Source of the DNA: an uncultured Oscillospiraceae bacterium
GTDB lineage: Bacteria > Bacillota > Clostridia > Oscillospirales > Acutalibacteraceae
Assembly: GCA_948471205.1 (NCBI GenBank)
Contig: CAOKRT010000004.1
Location: 1 to 64,000 of the forward strand
Length of the DNA: 64,000 bases
Direction of reading: 5' to 3'
The notes under the pieces are model-generated. The model saw only the letters and a program-made list of their open reading frames with translations, was not told the origin of the DNA and ran no database searches. Position 1 is the stretch's first letter, and each line of letters opens with the position of its first letter. Positions 47,101 through 62,100 of this stretch are shown here, piece by piece. A program made the position numbers and the translations under genes.

Positions 47101-50100
47101 GAAAATTAATAAAGATGACCTTTCATTGATGACGGATGCAGTTGAAGTTACCAACCCAAATGTTGGCGGAAATGATGAAGGCGTTATGCATGACGGATTC
47201 TATGAAATTCCTGTAGTATATTCTGATGAAAAACAGCCTGATAATGCTGACGGCAAAATTATTCTTGATGAAAATGAGTTTGTTAAAAGTTACCGAATTC
47301 ATTTAAAAGATCTTTTTGGCGACGGAGATTATGCAATAGAATATACAGATGATATGGGCTTGGTAACATCCACAAATCATGATAATAATGTTACTCCGGA
47401 TGTTTATATAGGCGGTGAGGTATATCGTGTAAGAGAAAATAATCCGCCTGCTTCAGACAGAAATACAATGAGTGCGGTTTCTTATGTTAAAGACAGCACA
47501 ACCGGTTATTATACAAGTACTGATAATGCGCTTCTTATGGGTTACAGAATTCCGTTTCAGGCAGGTTACTATCTGAATGCTGTAACGACAGATCATAATA
47601 TGTATGATTATCAAACTACAGCAGGTGCAAAACAGAATGTTGATCCGAATTACGGAAAGTTTGAGCTTCGTGTTTGGAACAGAGCAGATACGGATCAGGA
47701 AACGGGAAGATCTGCATTTATTGACAGTGCTACAATTACTTCAACAATGAATGATAATTACCGTTTGAAGCATATCAATATTCCTGCTGAATTTATTGAG
47801 GGAGATTGGTTTAAACTTTCTTATATTACATTGAATTACGGTGCAAGCAAAAAAGTTACATATACTCTTGATAATCTTCTCAATGAACCTACTGTTAGCA
47901 AGCATTTTGCAAAGCAGGCAAGCGGCGACTATTACACATTCGATATTTATTCATTTATTATTGATCATATTGATGATTTTTCTACATTTAATTCCAATAA
48001 CTATGAAAACGGTGACACATATGTTTCCGAAATAGTTAAATCATTTATTGTAAACTTTTCTGCAGTTGATAAGAGACGTCAGCCTAATGGCATAGGAACG
48101 CTTATGGGCGGGGAATATCTGAATGCCGAAAGACAGTCTTTTGTAGGTGATGATGCGGTAACAAGAGAGGATGCTTTGCCAACACTTACTTATGACGGTG
48201 TTTATGCAGACAGAACCAAGGACGATGTTCTTAACAATGTTTGGAATAAAAAATCCAGACCGACTATTCGCAATGCGGCAGATGAATATACCTGTACTTC
48301 AGGTATTTATAATGATGTAGCAATTTCATTTACTTCAGCAGACCGAAATGCAGCAACTTATCAGAATTTAAGCGGCGTTCAGAATCGTGATTATTTTTAT
48401 GTTCACAATATTTCTGCTAAAATGAATATCAATATGAACCGGAATACGGATATTTCAACAGGAAGCACTTTTGCATATGATCTTGATTACAACGGCACAG
48501 ATAATAATGAGCTTGCTGTTGACAGAAATCATCTTCTTCCTGATGATTATATTGAATATCAGTTAAGTGTGGCTACTCCGGCAGACAGCCAGATACCTGT
48601 TTACCATCCTGATCTTCGTCTTATTGCTCCGGCAGGACAAAGAATTATCGGCTGGTATGTAAAGAGCAACACATCTGATATACCGAGTGAAGATTTTTCA
48701 GCAACATTAAGCAACACAACATCCGGAACAAATGCCGCTATAAGCAAAACAGAGGTTGAAAGAGACAAAAACTACAGTCTTGAACCGGATGCTGACGGCA
48801 GCGATGTTGAAACAAATTATAAAAGAATAGATATTTCCCTTGGTGATATCAGCAAAGAAGAAGCGCTTAATCAGCTTAAACAGGGTGAAAAAATAGAAAT
48901 TGTTGTTGTTACACAGCTTACAAATGAGTTAAATCCGTTTGAGGGCAAGACGATAAATGCTAATTTCTATGCCGCTGCACATCCGCAGCATACTTATTCA
49001 CAGTATAAGATTAAAAACGGCAGCAATTCACAGTCAAACGGTTATGTTTCTTCAACAAACGGATACTATTATTACAGTGATTCGGCTGAAAAGGCAGATT
49101 ATTACCGTTACGGTATTAACAATTTTTACGGCGAACTCAATAATGAATCAACATATATATCCGATGTCAGAAGCAGCACAGCTTTTTATGACAGCCGTAA
49201 CCTGATTATTACTTCTGCTTATGATAATGCTGAATTCCATTATGACGGCATGCCGGTAACGGTAACGGTTACAGGAGCAAACGGAAGTACAGCCTGTGAT
49301 GTTGAAAACGACACGCTTCATACACTTAAATCTGCAGTTTATACAGTATCCTTCCTTTCTACCGCTAACGGCAAATATTATAAAGGTTTTGATTTAACTG
49401 AGAAACCGGTATTCCCGAATCCGGCTCCGATGACGGCCGGAAATGCCGCCGTTGAATATTGCTATTACGGTGATGTTATAGAAACGGTTCTCGGCGGTAT
49501 TTATACGGAAGACGATGTTAAGAAAGAATACTGGCTTTCGGAAGATAAGGTTGTTGAAGGTGATAAGCTTACCGATGAACAGATTGCAAACGGTTTCCGT
49601 TTGCTTAAGGATGCAGTTAAAATCAGATGGACATACAGTGATGTTCCTGCAAATAACGGCACAGAACCTGTTAAGTTTGCAACAGTTGCAAGTCCGTTTA
49701 AGCTGCACGGTGTAGGAAGATACCGTGATATCAGAACAGATGCGCAGAAAACAAATACTGCTGTTAATGATGTTTACACCATGAACTATAGGGCAGATGT
49801 TGTTTTAACACACAAGCATGATGAAGCCATTGAAAACACAACTGCCGATAACGGTCTGACAGAAACAAAGCATTTCACAGAAAATGTATCTCTTGTCGGT
49901 TCCGGTTCATCAACAAGAACCATTGTAAGAGAAAGACCGATACTGAATATACACACACAGATATTCAAGAACGAAAGCGATGCATCTGCCGCATATAATG
50001 CAGATGCCGCACAGAAGCTTGGGTACAGACCGGGAGAAACGGTTTGGTTTAAAAATACTGTTCAAAACCTTCAGAAAGGTGCAGATGCTGCGCAGGGGGT

Positions 50101-53100
50101 ACTTCTTAATCCTGTTATCTTTGATAAAATACCCGAATATATCACGGTTGAGGCACTGGAGAAATCATTATTAGGTGATAATTCCGGAATCAAACTTGTT
50201 TGGTATAACAGAGATGGTTCAGTTAAAGCAGACAGTGATATACCGGCATTTACAGTTACCCGTTCAGAATTTGAAGATATTCCGGATTACGGCGGAGATA
50301 TGGTAACAACAAAGTCAGACAGTGACGGAAGCTCAATGGGAACAGGTCATGCATTTGCTGATATTAATTTAGCAGCAAACGGAAATACTGTTTCTATGCC
50401 AACTGATTTTAATATTTATAAAATTGCATTTGCAGATGGTTCACGTCTTGAAATTGGTGAACGTATAGAAATCTTTTACGAGGTTGAAATTCATCGTGAA
50501 AACTTACCGTTAAGCTATACACAGCGCGGAACCGATGACAATGCAAAAACATTTGTGGATTATTATCCAAAAATGGGTGAATATTATCAGGTAGCATCCG
50601 GGCATACAAATGACTACTGGGGCAATTTCCAGCATTTCAATACAGCATCTTATCCTTATATAGGTGTTATGAACGGTCTTGTGCAGAATTCCGGAAACAG
50701 AACGGCAGCAAATAATTATATGGGTTCATTTACCCAGTTCCTTAACAACAACAATATGATGGATATGAACTATCTGTATCATGATGTTGGTGTGAGCGGA
50801 ACCAGAAACAAGAATATTGATAAGTTTGATTATCTTAAAGATTCAACAGTATATATGCCGGGTGCATCTGATGACAGCACAGCATACGGCGGTTCCAACG
50901 GTTTACTGAAGGATTTTGATATTAATATTTCTAAAAATCAGCAAATTACGGTTTATGTACCTAATTTAACCAATAATCAGCTTAATGAGCTTCCTGCAAG
51001 TGAAAAATTTGTTAAGCCGGGAACTTCTGCATCAAGAGACTGGTATACACGGCTTCTTGTTTACAGAAACAGAAATACGGATTGGCAGCAAGATCATGAA
51101 GATGCTGTTCTTTGGACTGAAGCAAGGGTTCATATGCAGACGGCATGGCTTGCGGCAAGTTCACAGATGATAGGTACATCTGATTATCTTGGTTCAACCA
51201 AATATCTGCCTACAAATTATATCAACGAATCTTTAGATCCTCATTATGATAGAGACCATTATGGATGGGCAAGCGGAAGCTCTGCCAACTATGGTTTCAG
51301 AACAGCTCAAAATGCATATGCTAAATTATTCAATGATGATAATATTTCAACACTGGAATTTGATCAGTCATTTATATCCCGTATAAGTGCGTATAACTAC
51401 GGCGACTGGGATTTAACATCAGGAATTGAATTTACTTATATTATGCCTCAGGGAATTCAGCCCAAGCTTAAAGAAGACGGTACAGTTGATACAGATTCAA
51501 TAACAGCGTCAATTCTTGAATCGGGAACATCATACAGTCCGAAATATGCTCCTGTTTCTTCTGATTTGATAAATGTTGAAGTACTTCAAAAGCCCGGTGA
51601 TGCAGATATCAAGTATCGTACCCCTAACATCATGCAGGATCCGATTTTAAGCACAAGTACAATGAATCATTCGGGAGACAGCTATGAAAATAAGGATTCT
51701 TATTATTCTGCTGATGATAAACAGTCTTGGGTACTCAGAATAACGGTTGATTATTCATTGAAAAAGTGGTTTAACCGCGGTTCAGACAGTGGTTATATAA
51801 TGTATGTTGATATTCCGTCACGTGTTTATGAAACACCTGAGGATGACTACTGGTATGATGAGGTAATGGTTAAACCGGCAGATACCTCGCATAACGACAG
51901 TCTTTATTATCAGGTTTATGATGAAACAACTATCTGGGGAAATAATCATCTTACAACAATGCCTACTGCTTCAAGGGTAAGCACGCAGTACGGCGGAATG
52001 GATTACATCTGGAACAGTTATTTTGTTCGTTATACAGATCGTGACGGCGGACCTAACGGCAACATGTACTATGTAAACGGTTCACCTAATATGCCATATA
52101 TTAATGGAATGAATATTTCCAACCGTGAAGTTTCTGCACAGGGAGTTGTTGCTGACAGTGGTAAGGAAACTTTTGCAAGCGGAATTCGCAATACATATGC
52201 CAGCACAGGTACAAGGGCTTATCTAAGAAAGCCGCTTGTACGAACATGGACTACGGTTGGCGAAGATAATCTTGACGGCAGAAATGCACACGGATATTAT
52301 CTTGACCCGCAGGGCGATACTTCAACTATTAATATTCATGTTGAAAATAAATACTGGCTTAATACGCTTGCTCCGGATCTTCATAACCATTGGTATACAT
52401 CCACAGGATACAATAGCGGATATTGGAGTGAATCACAGGCTTATTACAGAGGTAAGCACAATTATTCAACAGACGGAGGAAATAAAGGAACACTTTTCTA
52501 TCCGGTTGTAACAAATATTCTGCCTGCCGGTATTATTCCTAAGGATGTTAACGGCGAGTTATTTACAGAGGATAATGCCCAAAATGCGTTAAAGCAGCTT
52601 GACTGGTCATTATACGGATTGGAATACAACGGTAATACAGCAAGTGCTTATTCTGAGCTTGAAACTGAAAAAGAACTTTACGCTGCTTCGGTTGAATATA
52701 TTACGCTTGATAGAGAAGATGGTGAAACGGAAGGTCGTTATCAGATAACATTTAAGCAGAAATCTTCTGATTTAACTGTTAATAATGATGATAAGGTTAA
52801 AATATCATCTGAATCTGCACGTACTTTCTCGTTTAAATTCTATACCAGAAAAGCGCCTGACGGTACTACCAGGAACGGAGATATTAACAGCGAATTACTT
52901 GACCAGTATCAGAAAAATCATACGTTTGTTTCCAGTCAGCTTAAAAATCATGAATTTATAATTGATTCAGAAACAACAAGGGCTGCAACTGAAAATCCGT
53001 ATTACGTGGGTAACAAACAGGTAACAAATTACAATGGCTGGAATGCTCCGGGTACAGCGGCAGCAACAGATGCAAGACGTGATATTGCTGTTGCAATTCT

Positions 53101-56100
53101 TCCGAATCTTCCAACAACAGAGAATGGTTTGGGAACTGTTTCTGCAATAGATGCTACCGATGAGCGTGGCAATAAGCGTTATTATGAAAGAGACGGCAAA
53201 ATTATTATTCGTGATAATGCGGATCAGTCAAAGCTTGATGAGCTCCAAATGGAGGATTATCCTGATTTAAGATATGGTCTTAATATTAAGGAGCAGGACG
53301 CAGATTTTGATGCCGGAAACAATTTTTCGGATTCCGGTGTTCACACAACAAACAGAATTCGTATTCGTTATCCGGATATTGAAAATAAAAGTTTTGTAAC
53401 AGCAGAGATTCCGGATAATATTGATGATTTAGGTGCACGCTCCGAAGACTGGCTTAATGATAATTATACGTATTATCCTGATAATAATGATAAATCTGAA
53501 ACATTGGATTTTGGTGATAATCTTTATTACAGTATAAAAGCATTTAATGGCTCATCACCTGACGATCATCTTCACCACGGTAATATTGCACACGGCAAAA
53601 TCAGCTTTGTTGCAGTACTTCCTACCATTGTAAGATTTATTACACCTGAAGAGGATGAAGACAGCCTGTATGTTATGTATAAGCAGGCTGACGGAAGCTT
53701 TGAAAGAGTATCCTTTGCGGATCTTAAAGCCGCAGGTTATGGTGTTAAGCTTGATGTTTCCCGTTCGGCAGACAATAAGCATGATGTTGTTGCCTGTGAA
53801 ATTACAACACCCGGCTCTTATCACTTTGATACAACAGATCCCGGTGTTGCCGAAGAAGATTTGCCGACATTTTCCAAATATGTAAAGGGCGATCGTCTTC
53901 CGGGTTATTTTGATTATCAGGATACATTGGTTTTAAGTCTTAAAACGATTATTAACAACACAGAAAGTGCAGACAGCATTCTTACCGGTGATGCATACTG
54001 GGATAATGCCTATAAGGCAGATACCTATGTTACTATAGAGGATCTTGACGGCGATTATTTACGGGAATTGTATCCGAACGGTAATTTTGATGAATTTTCA
54101 GATTGTAATGAGGACAGAGTTGTTTATATCAGACCGATTGATTACAGTGATGAAATCGGTTTTGAATATGACGATGAAAAAGAATATGATATACGGTTCG
54201 CAAGGGATGTTTCCGGCGCTGTTACAGTGCGCAAGCCGCATTCGACTGTTCGTATAGATACATCTGAAAACCGTCTTGAAATTATTAACCCTGACCTTTA
54301 CGGCGGAACAACAAGAGTAGTTGAAGATCCGTCTGTTAAGGGTGCAACAAAAATGTTTGTTTATATTGACGAAGCAATTAATGACGGCGCTTCGGTTTCA
54401 GAATATATTTTGGATTACCGTATTCCTTACAGGGGTACCGGGGAAGGTACGCTTGAAGAAGCGGATGCAAGCAATCCGGGTGTTAAACCGCATATTTACG
54501 CTATCGGAACAGGTAAATGGGAAATTCCGGATACGGCAGGCAGTGCCGAATATATTGAAGAACTTAAACAGCATCTCAGTGTTCAGGTTATTGCACTTTA
54601 CAGTGACTGTGAAAATGCGCCTTTCGGTTCGGTGGATAATAATTATGAGCCGTTAAGACCGGGCGAGATACCGGGACTGTCTTATGAAACCGTTGATCAG
54701 TATGCAGATGAAAGCTTCGGCTCAGACCATGAGCATGCTATTAATCTTACACAGATTTACAATCAAAGCATTAACGGTTCAAATGACAAGGGTGTTCCGA
54801 TAGACAGCAATACCATTATTGATATTGATACGCTGTCAACCATTTCGGAATATATGGGCAATATCAAAGCGCTTGATGAAAGAATTTATCAGCTTCGTTT
54901 CCTTGTTTCGTCTGATGACCCGAAATATCTTGTTCCAAGCGGTTTCAGACTGGATATTGATGCTGATGAAACGGCAGACGGCAAACAGGAAATGGATGAG
55001 ATTGATCCGAATCATGAAAATCTTAATCCGCTTCCGGATTCCGTTACATCGGAATTCACTTCAAACAATACAATTGCGCCTGATGTTACCAAGCTTGGAA
55101 ATGCTGCATTTGTAATGGCTAATATCAGCCATGATCAGCCAAATAAAAAGCATGTAAACCATTTTGTAAATGCATGGTCAAAGTATGATGATTTCAATTA
55201 CGGTATTACTGCGGACCGTTCACGTGCCGGCTATTATGTAAGCCGTGAAATGCCGGTGCTTGAAGTAGACCTGAAAACAAAATATTTCAAGTATAAGGCA
55301 GAAAACGTTTTGGATGAAAACGGCAATCCTATGCTGGATGAAAACGGTGATGAAATATTAAGGTATTATTATTCCTGGGATGATGATACAATGATTACCG
55401 CATCAAGCAGTATGCTCAAATACACTGCTTCTATAGCAAACTTCTCGGATAAGCGAATTGTGGATGAAGATATTCAGAATATCACGGAAGATACAGCAAC
55501 AAATGTTCAGATATCAACGGTTGTTCCGTTTATTCAGGATATTGATATGAGCATTGATCCCGATGCCAATCCGTCCGATCCAAATTATGCCGGACCGTAT
55601 AAGAATTATAAATACTGCGATTATAAGTCATACCAATGGCAGAATACCCTTGATGATGCACTTGAAAAAGAAGATCAGCTTCGTGCAAATACTGCCTGCT
55701 GGACATGGCATATTGAGGATGAGGAAGGAAACTGGATTCCAAACAACGGCGAAATTAAAAATGTAACGCTTGAAATGTATGATAAGGTTACGGATATTGC
55801 CAGTGAACAGCAGCGCCGTGTAATGACATGGTCTGCAGACGGCATTCTTGAAGCCGGACAGAAGCTTATCATTGACTTTATGCTTCCTATTTCCACATCT
55901 AATGCAGGTGTTGCAGGTTCGGGACTTCTCAACTGTAAATCATATGCGTTCAAGCCGGGTGCATTTGTTCCTTTCATTCCCACAACAGACAGCGGCGGTA
56001 AAGAAACGTATGCTTATGAGCTTGATAAGCGTGATATTAACAATAACGGTATGATGAACAGTGAAAACACGATTTCAAAAACCGTAAGCGGCTTGTCATT

Positions 56101-59100
56101 CAGCTTTACTTCAGCCTTTAACAGGCCAAAGGTTTCATTCTCAGAATACGGAACAGGCTTGAACAGTCTTGGAAATGACAGCAGCAGACCGTCTTTGGTT
56201 CCGGAGGGAACAGATTATTCGTTTGAAGCCTCCTTGCTTAACCCGGGTGCTTCTTCTGGCGGAGTCAGCGGATTTGAACAGCCGGTTATTTATGACGTTC
56301 TGCCGTATAAGGATGATATTTCTTCCATTCTTAATTCCGGTGAGGCAATCAAGCGCGGTTCTGACTGGAGAGGTTTCCTTAATCTTGATTCAATCAAGGT
56401 TAAATCCACTGACAGCAGCGGAAATACAACAGATATGACTGACGGCAAGAATGTTGATATCTGGATTGGTCCGTTTAACTATGATGGAAGCAGTATTAAA
56501 GCAATTTCAATTGATAAGCTGCCTTCGCCGGAGGATACATCCAAGAAAGATTTCTATGTAAGTATTCTTGGAAACGGTACAGCGGCAGTCAGAGAAAAGA
56601 AGAAATATTTTGTTCGTCTTTCAGATTTGCTTAAACTGAAAAATACAAATCCTGAATTATACACCGAACTTGAAATGCAGGCACAGGCTATCTATGCCGA
56701 ACCTGCAGGCGATTACGTTTTGGCGTCAAGAACAAAGCTTTCTCTTTCTTACAGTTTAAGAGCGCCGCTTAACGAGCCTATGTATCCGGGTTATGTTTCC
56801 GAAGATGATCCTGATATTAAAATTAAGGTTTCGGGATATGACGGATGGAATAACTTTGTAGGTCAGTATAAGCAGAACGCGCCTTTAAGTTCTTCAGATG
56901 CAGGTGTTTATCTTGCAGCTCCTGCCGATAAAGGATATATCGGTCATTATGTATGGCTGGATGAAAATTACAGCGGTACATTTACAGATGACGGCGATTA
57001 TATTAAACAGGGCGGAAGATGGATTCTTGATAAAGCTACAAAAGACCTTGATTATGACGGAGAAATCGACGATCCGGGTATTAACGGTGTTAAGGTAGAG
57101 CTTCTTTCAGAAAAAGGATATCCTGTTAACAAGCTTGGCGAACCGGTTGCTGAGATTATTGAAAACGGCAGAGTACGCTATTGTCTTGTTGATGAAAACA
57201 CAGGCGAGCTTGTTTATGACTCAACAAACCATCCTTCCTATCTGATTTACGGTCCTGAATACTATATTACAGAGAAAGATACCAACGGCAATGACGGTTA
57301 CTTTGTAATGTCCAACCTTGAGCCGGGCAACTATAAGCTGCGTTATACTTTCCCGAACACAGGTGATTATGATGAATTTGCATTAACCACAAGATTGGTT
57401 GGAAATTCAAAAACGCCTATGACAGTTTACCGTCCGGGCGATAAACTCCCTGATTTAGGAAACAGCGGCACAGGTGTTGTTCCAAGTGATGCTGCCGAGG
57501 TTGATACCTTGGTTATTCAGACTGATAATGCTATCAGAGTTGATGCCATCGGCACAGATCCTGATACGTATGAAGAATATGATGAAAAAATGACATCCTA
57601 TGATCTTGGTGTTGCGCCTTCATTCTCTTACGGCGGCTATGCATGGCGTGAAATTGATATCAACGGTTTTATGGATGAAAATGAAAGCGGCAGACCGGAT
57701 ACACATATTGCCGTTTATGAGGTTACAGAAAATCCGAATGCAACAGGTGATGACGACAGATACGAATATCACTATGCATATGATGCAGACGGAAACCAGA
57801 TAAGCGGAAACTATGCACCTCCGGGAGAACAGATAAGTGATAAGAATATAACAATCAGAACGGATGAAAAAGGTCATTTCAAAACAACGCTTTATCCGTA
57901 CAGAAGTTATATTGCAGTTGCGTATACTTATTATGATTCCATAGTTCCTTCGCCTGTAACAAAAAGTACGTATCCTTTGAGATTTGAACTTGATAACGAC
58001 TTAACATATAATGAATCCCTTGACAGATTTACAACTGCTGTATTTGCTGTTGAACCGCAGAGTTCTGATTATCCTATGAATGCAATTCATAACGGACAGT
58101 ACGGCACATACGACAGACTGGGATTTGCGTTTGTCAGCACAGGTTTAGGTTCTATCGGCAAATATGTATTCAATGATGAAAATTATGATGGTATAAGAAA
58201 CGAGTATATTAATTCAGACGGCTATGTTATTACCGAACCGGGTGTTAACGGCATTGAACTTGTACTTGAAAAGTATTATTACGATCATGATACGAAGAAA
58301 TGGATTCTTCTTGATGATGATGCAGACAGACAGGTGAGTGAAGGTTCTGCTTACACTTTCCTTATTGAACACGAAGATCTGTATCATACGATTGATGAAA
58401 AAAGATATATCTGCGGTTACCGTGTAAAAATGGATATGGATTCTGTTGATGCGGTTTCTGCAAAGATGAAACTTAATTTTGTACCTACAAAATATTATAT
58501 GAACAACGGTATTTCCGACAGTGACCTTCCTGTTGTGAAAGGTGATAATCCAAAATACCGTTATCTTTCCAGCGAACCTGTTATTGCGGCTGAAGTTGTT
58601 GATGCAGCAAATATAAGTCCGGGAAATCCGTATCAGTTTACTGTAAACGGAGTAACATATGATACGACAAGGGGAAGATCCGTTTCTAATATTGATGCAG
58701 GCTTAACTACTGTTGATACAGCCCATATTAAAGGAATTGTTTGGAACGATAAGAATTATGACGGTATCAAAAACACATATACCGATGCAGATAATAATGA
58801 GGTGAAGGAAAGCGGCGTAAGCAATGTTGAGCTTCAACTAATTCCTTATGTATATCATAAAGCTGCTCACGATACATTTAAGTGGACGGCGCTTACAAAG
58901 GATGACCTTGCCGATCCTTCCATTTATAAAGATTATATTATTACTGCAAAATCCGGCAGCGATGGTGTTTATGATTTCGGTGGTGTAAGAACAACAGCGG
59001 TACTGAATGATACTTACAGCAATGAACTTTGTATTGTCGGATATAAGATTAAGGTTATTTCCGATATTGCCGATATGGGATACGGAATAACAAAGTATCT

Positions 59101-62100
59101 TACAAACGGCAAAACAAACGACAGTGAGCTGTGGACAGATACTGACGGCACAATGCTTCTGAATGAGCCGGATGATTATATTATTACTGCCAAAAAGATT
59201 TCAGATGAGAAACTTCCGGTTGAATACGGTGATGCTTCTCTGAATAACCAGAAAGAACTTATTATTTATAATCCTCTTGGTAATTTTGATGTTAATAAAG
59301 CAGCGGATTATGAGGGCAATGATGCCGGTTTAACCGAATTCGGCACAAACTCTATTTCCGGACGTGTATTTGTTGACAGTGATTACGACGGTGTTATGGA
59401 TGAAAAAGAACTGGGACTTCACGATTTGCAGCTTACGCTTAAAAGATATTATCTTGAAAGCGGCGGCGAAGACCCGGCAGACGGAATCGGAACATGGATT
59501 GAAGATACAAGCTTTAAATCTCCTGTTGTAAAGACAGATGAAGACGGAAACTATGTATTTAAAAATCTTCCTGCACAGGTTTATAAAGACGGTGATTATT
59601 ATCTTGCAGGCTATAAGGCATTTGTTGTAAAGCATCCTGATGTTTCACGGTATGCCGTAACACTTTACAGACAGTACAGTGAAGATGAACGCGGCAGCGA
59701 TCTTAAGGGACTGGAACTTATCAAGGAAAATCAGTATATGATTGTTTCAGATACCTGCGGAACATATAATCCTGCTGAAACGCCTGCTTCAGACAGTGCG
59801 GCAGCTTTTGCTTACGGCAATCTGTCTCATGTTATTAAATATCAGGGTTATTACCATGATGTTGTAACAACGAAGCCGACCACAGAAATAGATGCCGGCT
59901 ACAGTGAATTTAAGCAATCTATTATTAAAGGTTCTGTATTTGATGATATTGATTACGACGGTATTATTAACGGTGAGGACGGATTTACAGAAAAGCTGAA
60001 AGAAGCAATCAGCAGTTCTCATGAAAAATTAATTGAAGTTTCTGCTACAGGTTATTATTTTGACAGTAAGGATAATACATGGAAGATTTACCGTCCTTCT
60101 GGAGCGGACAGTACAGCAGTGTATAAAGGAACCGTGACACCTGAAAGCAAAGACGGTGTTTACGAAGTTAAAGTTCCTACCAAATTTACGGTTGACGGTG
60201 TAAATTATCTTGCAGGCTTCAGGCTTACAGTTAATCTTATTCCGCCTATGTATCATATCACTAAGCACCTTGCAAACGGTGATGAGCCTAATGACAATGC
60301 GTTGATCAAGCTCAGTTCCTCCGATTATGTTGTTACAAAAACCATTCCGGGCAATGCCTATACAGGCGCACTGATGGAGGAAATAGACGGCTATGTTATT
60401 CCTGCAAAACCGTCTACGCATTCAGCAAGTGCAAACCTTCTGCTTGGTTATGATATTGCTGACACAAGAACAGTAGATCAGTATAATATCGGTTATACCG
60501 CTAAGCAGATGTCCACAATAGACGGTTATATCTATAAGGATAATAACTATAACGGCAAATATGATTTTGCCGAGCCGGATCAGCCGCTTCAGGGTATTAA
60601 GGTTGGTCTTAAAAGATATCAGTGGAATCAGGAGGATGATACATGGTCACTTGATCATCCTGACGGCGCTGAATTCTATAGGACAATTGAAACCGGTGTA
60701 AACGGCAGATATACGTTCCATGATCTTCCTACACATGCTGAACATGGCGATCACAGCGATATACCTGTTCTTTACGGATATACGGTATGGCTGCTTGAAA
60801 TGCCAAAGGATGATAATGACAGACCATTGGCGGCAACATATTATCAGTACAATCACGAAAGATATGACAGTGCGCTTCTTGCAGATACGATGCAGATACT
60901 GAAGGATGATAAGGGCTATCTTGATAAAGGCGAATTGAAGGATGGCTATACCATTATTGCACAGAAGCTTGATAATCCGGATTCGGCATTATCTGATGTT
61001 GTAGACGGATATGACTGTGCAAGCGGTGCATCCAGATGGGCATATTCCGTAGGCTTTGTTGATTGGCAGTACGGTTCAGTCAGCGGTAATATATTTAATG
61101 ATACGGATTTTAACGGTTTAATAGGCGAAGATGACCTTCCGTTAGAAAACATTGAGGTCGGTATTAAAAAGTATGTACTGATTGACGGAAACTGGGTACT
61201 TAATCAGCCAAGCGGATCTGAATATTTTGATGTTGTTAAAACAGATGAAAACGGAAATTATTCCTTTGAACATCTTGATATCTTTAATGAGGTAGACGGC
61301 AAAAATGTTCTTTGCGGATATGATTTATATGTTGTAAATACGCCGGAAGGATATGCCGTAACGAAATATCAGAAGAATAACGGTGTAGGTGACAGTTCGG
61401 CAATTTTAAGCAACCGTATAGTCAAGAGTGATACTTCACTTGAAGAAATGCATAACGGAAAGCTTGTTTTCGGTGACAAGAATGAAACCGGAGTGAATCA
61501 TATTTATCTTATTGACGGTTATGACATTGTTCGTTCGCATAATCCGAATCATTATAATGCCGGATATGCAAAACTGCAGAAAGGTGTTATCAGCGGTAAG
61601 ATTTTTGATGATAAGAATTACGATGCAGTTCTTGATGCGCAGGACGGCAGACTTGAAAATGTTGAATTAACGCTTAAAAGATTTGTTTATGATAATAAGC
61701 AGTGGGTTGAAGATGCAGATTATGCAAACACGGTTACAACAAATGAAAACGGAGAGTACAGCTTCGAAAATCTTGATACGTATGTTTCTGATAACGGAGT
61801 AAATAAACTTTACGGCTATGAAATTTGGGTAACAGGTGCGCCGGAAGGCTATGCAATCACAAAATATCTTAACGACAGTAATGTACTGGTAAACGGACAG
61901 ATTATTAAGCGTGATAAAACACTTTCCGAAATGCTTGACGGCAAAATAGTGGCTGCATCCGTTGCAGAAAAGGATTCAAGCGGGGTTGACACAAGCTTCC
62001 TTATTGAAGGCTATAATGTAATTCTTGCTTCTGTTCTTGAAAACTATAATGCAGGCTATAAAGCAGAGGAAAAGGGAACAATCACAGGAACTGTATTTGA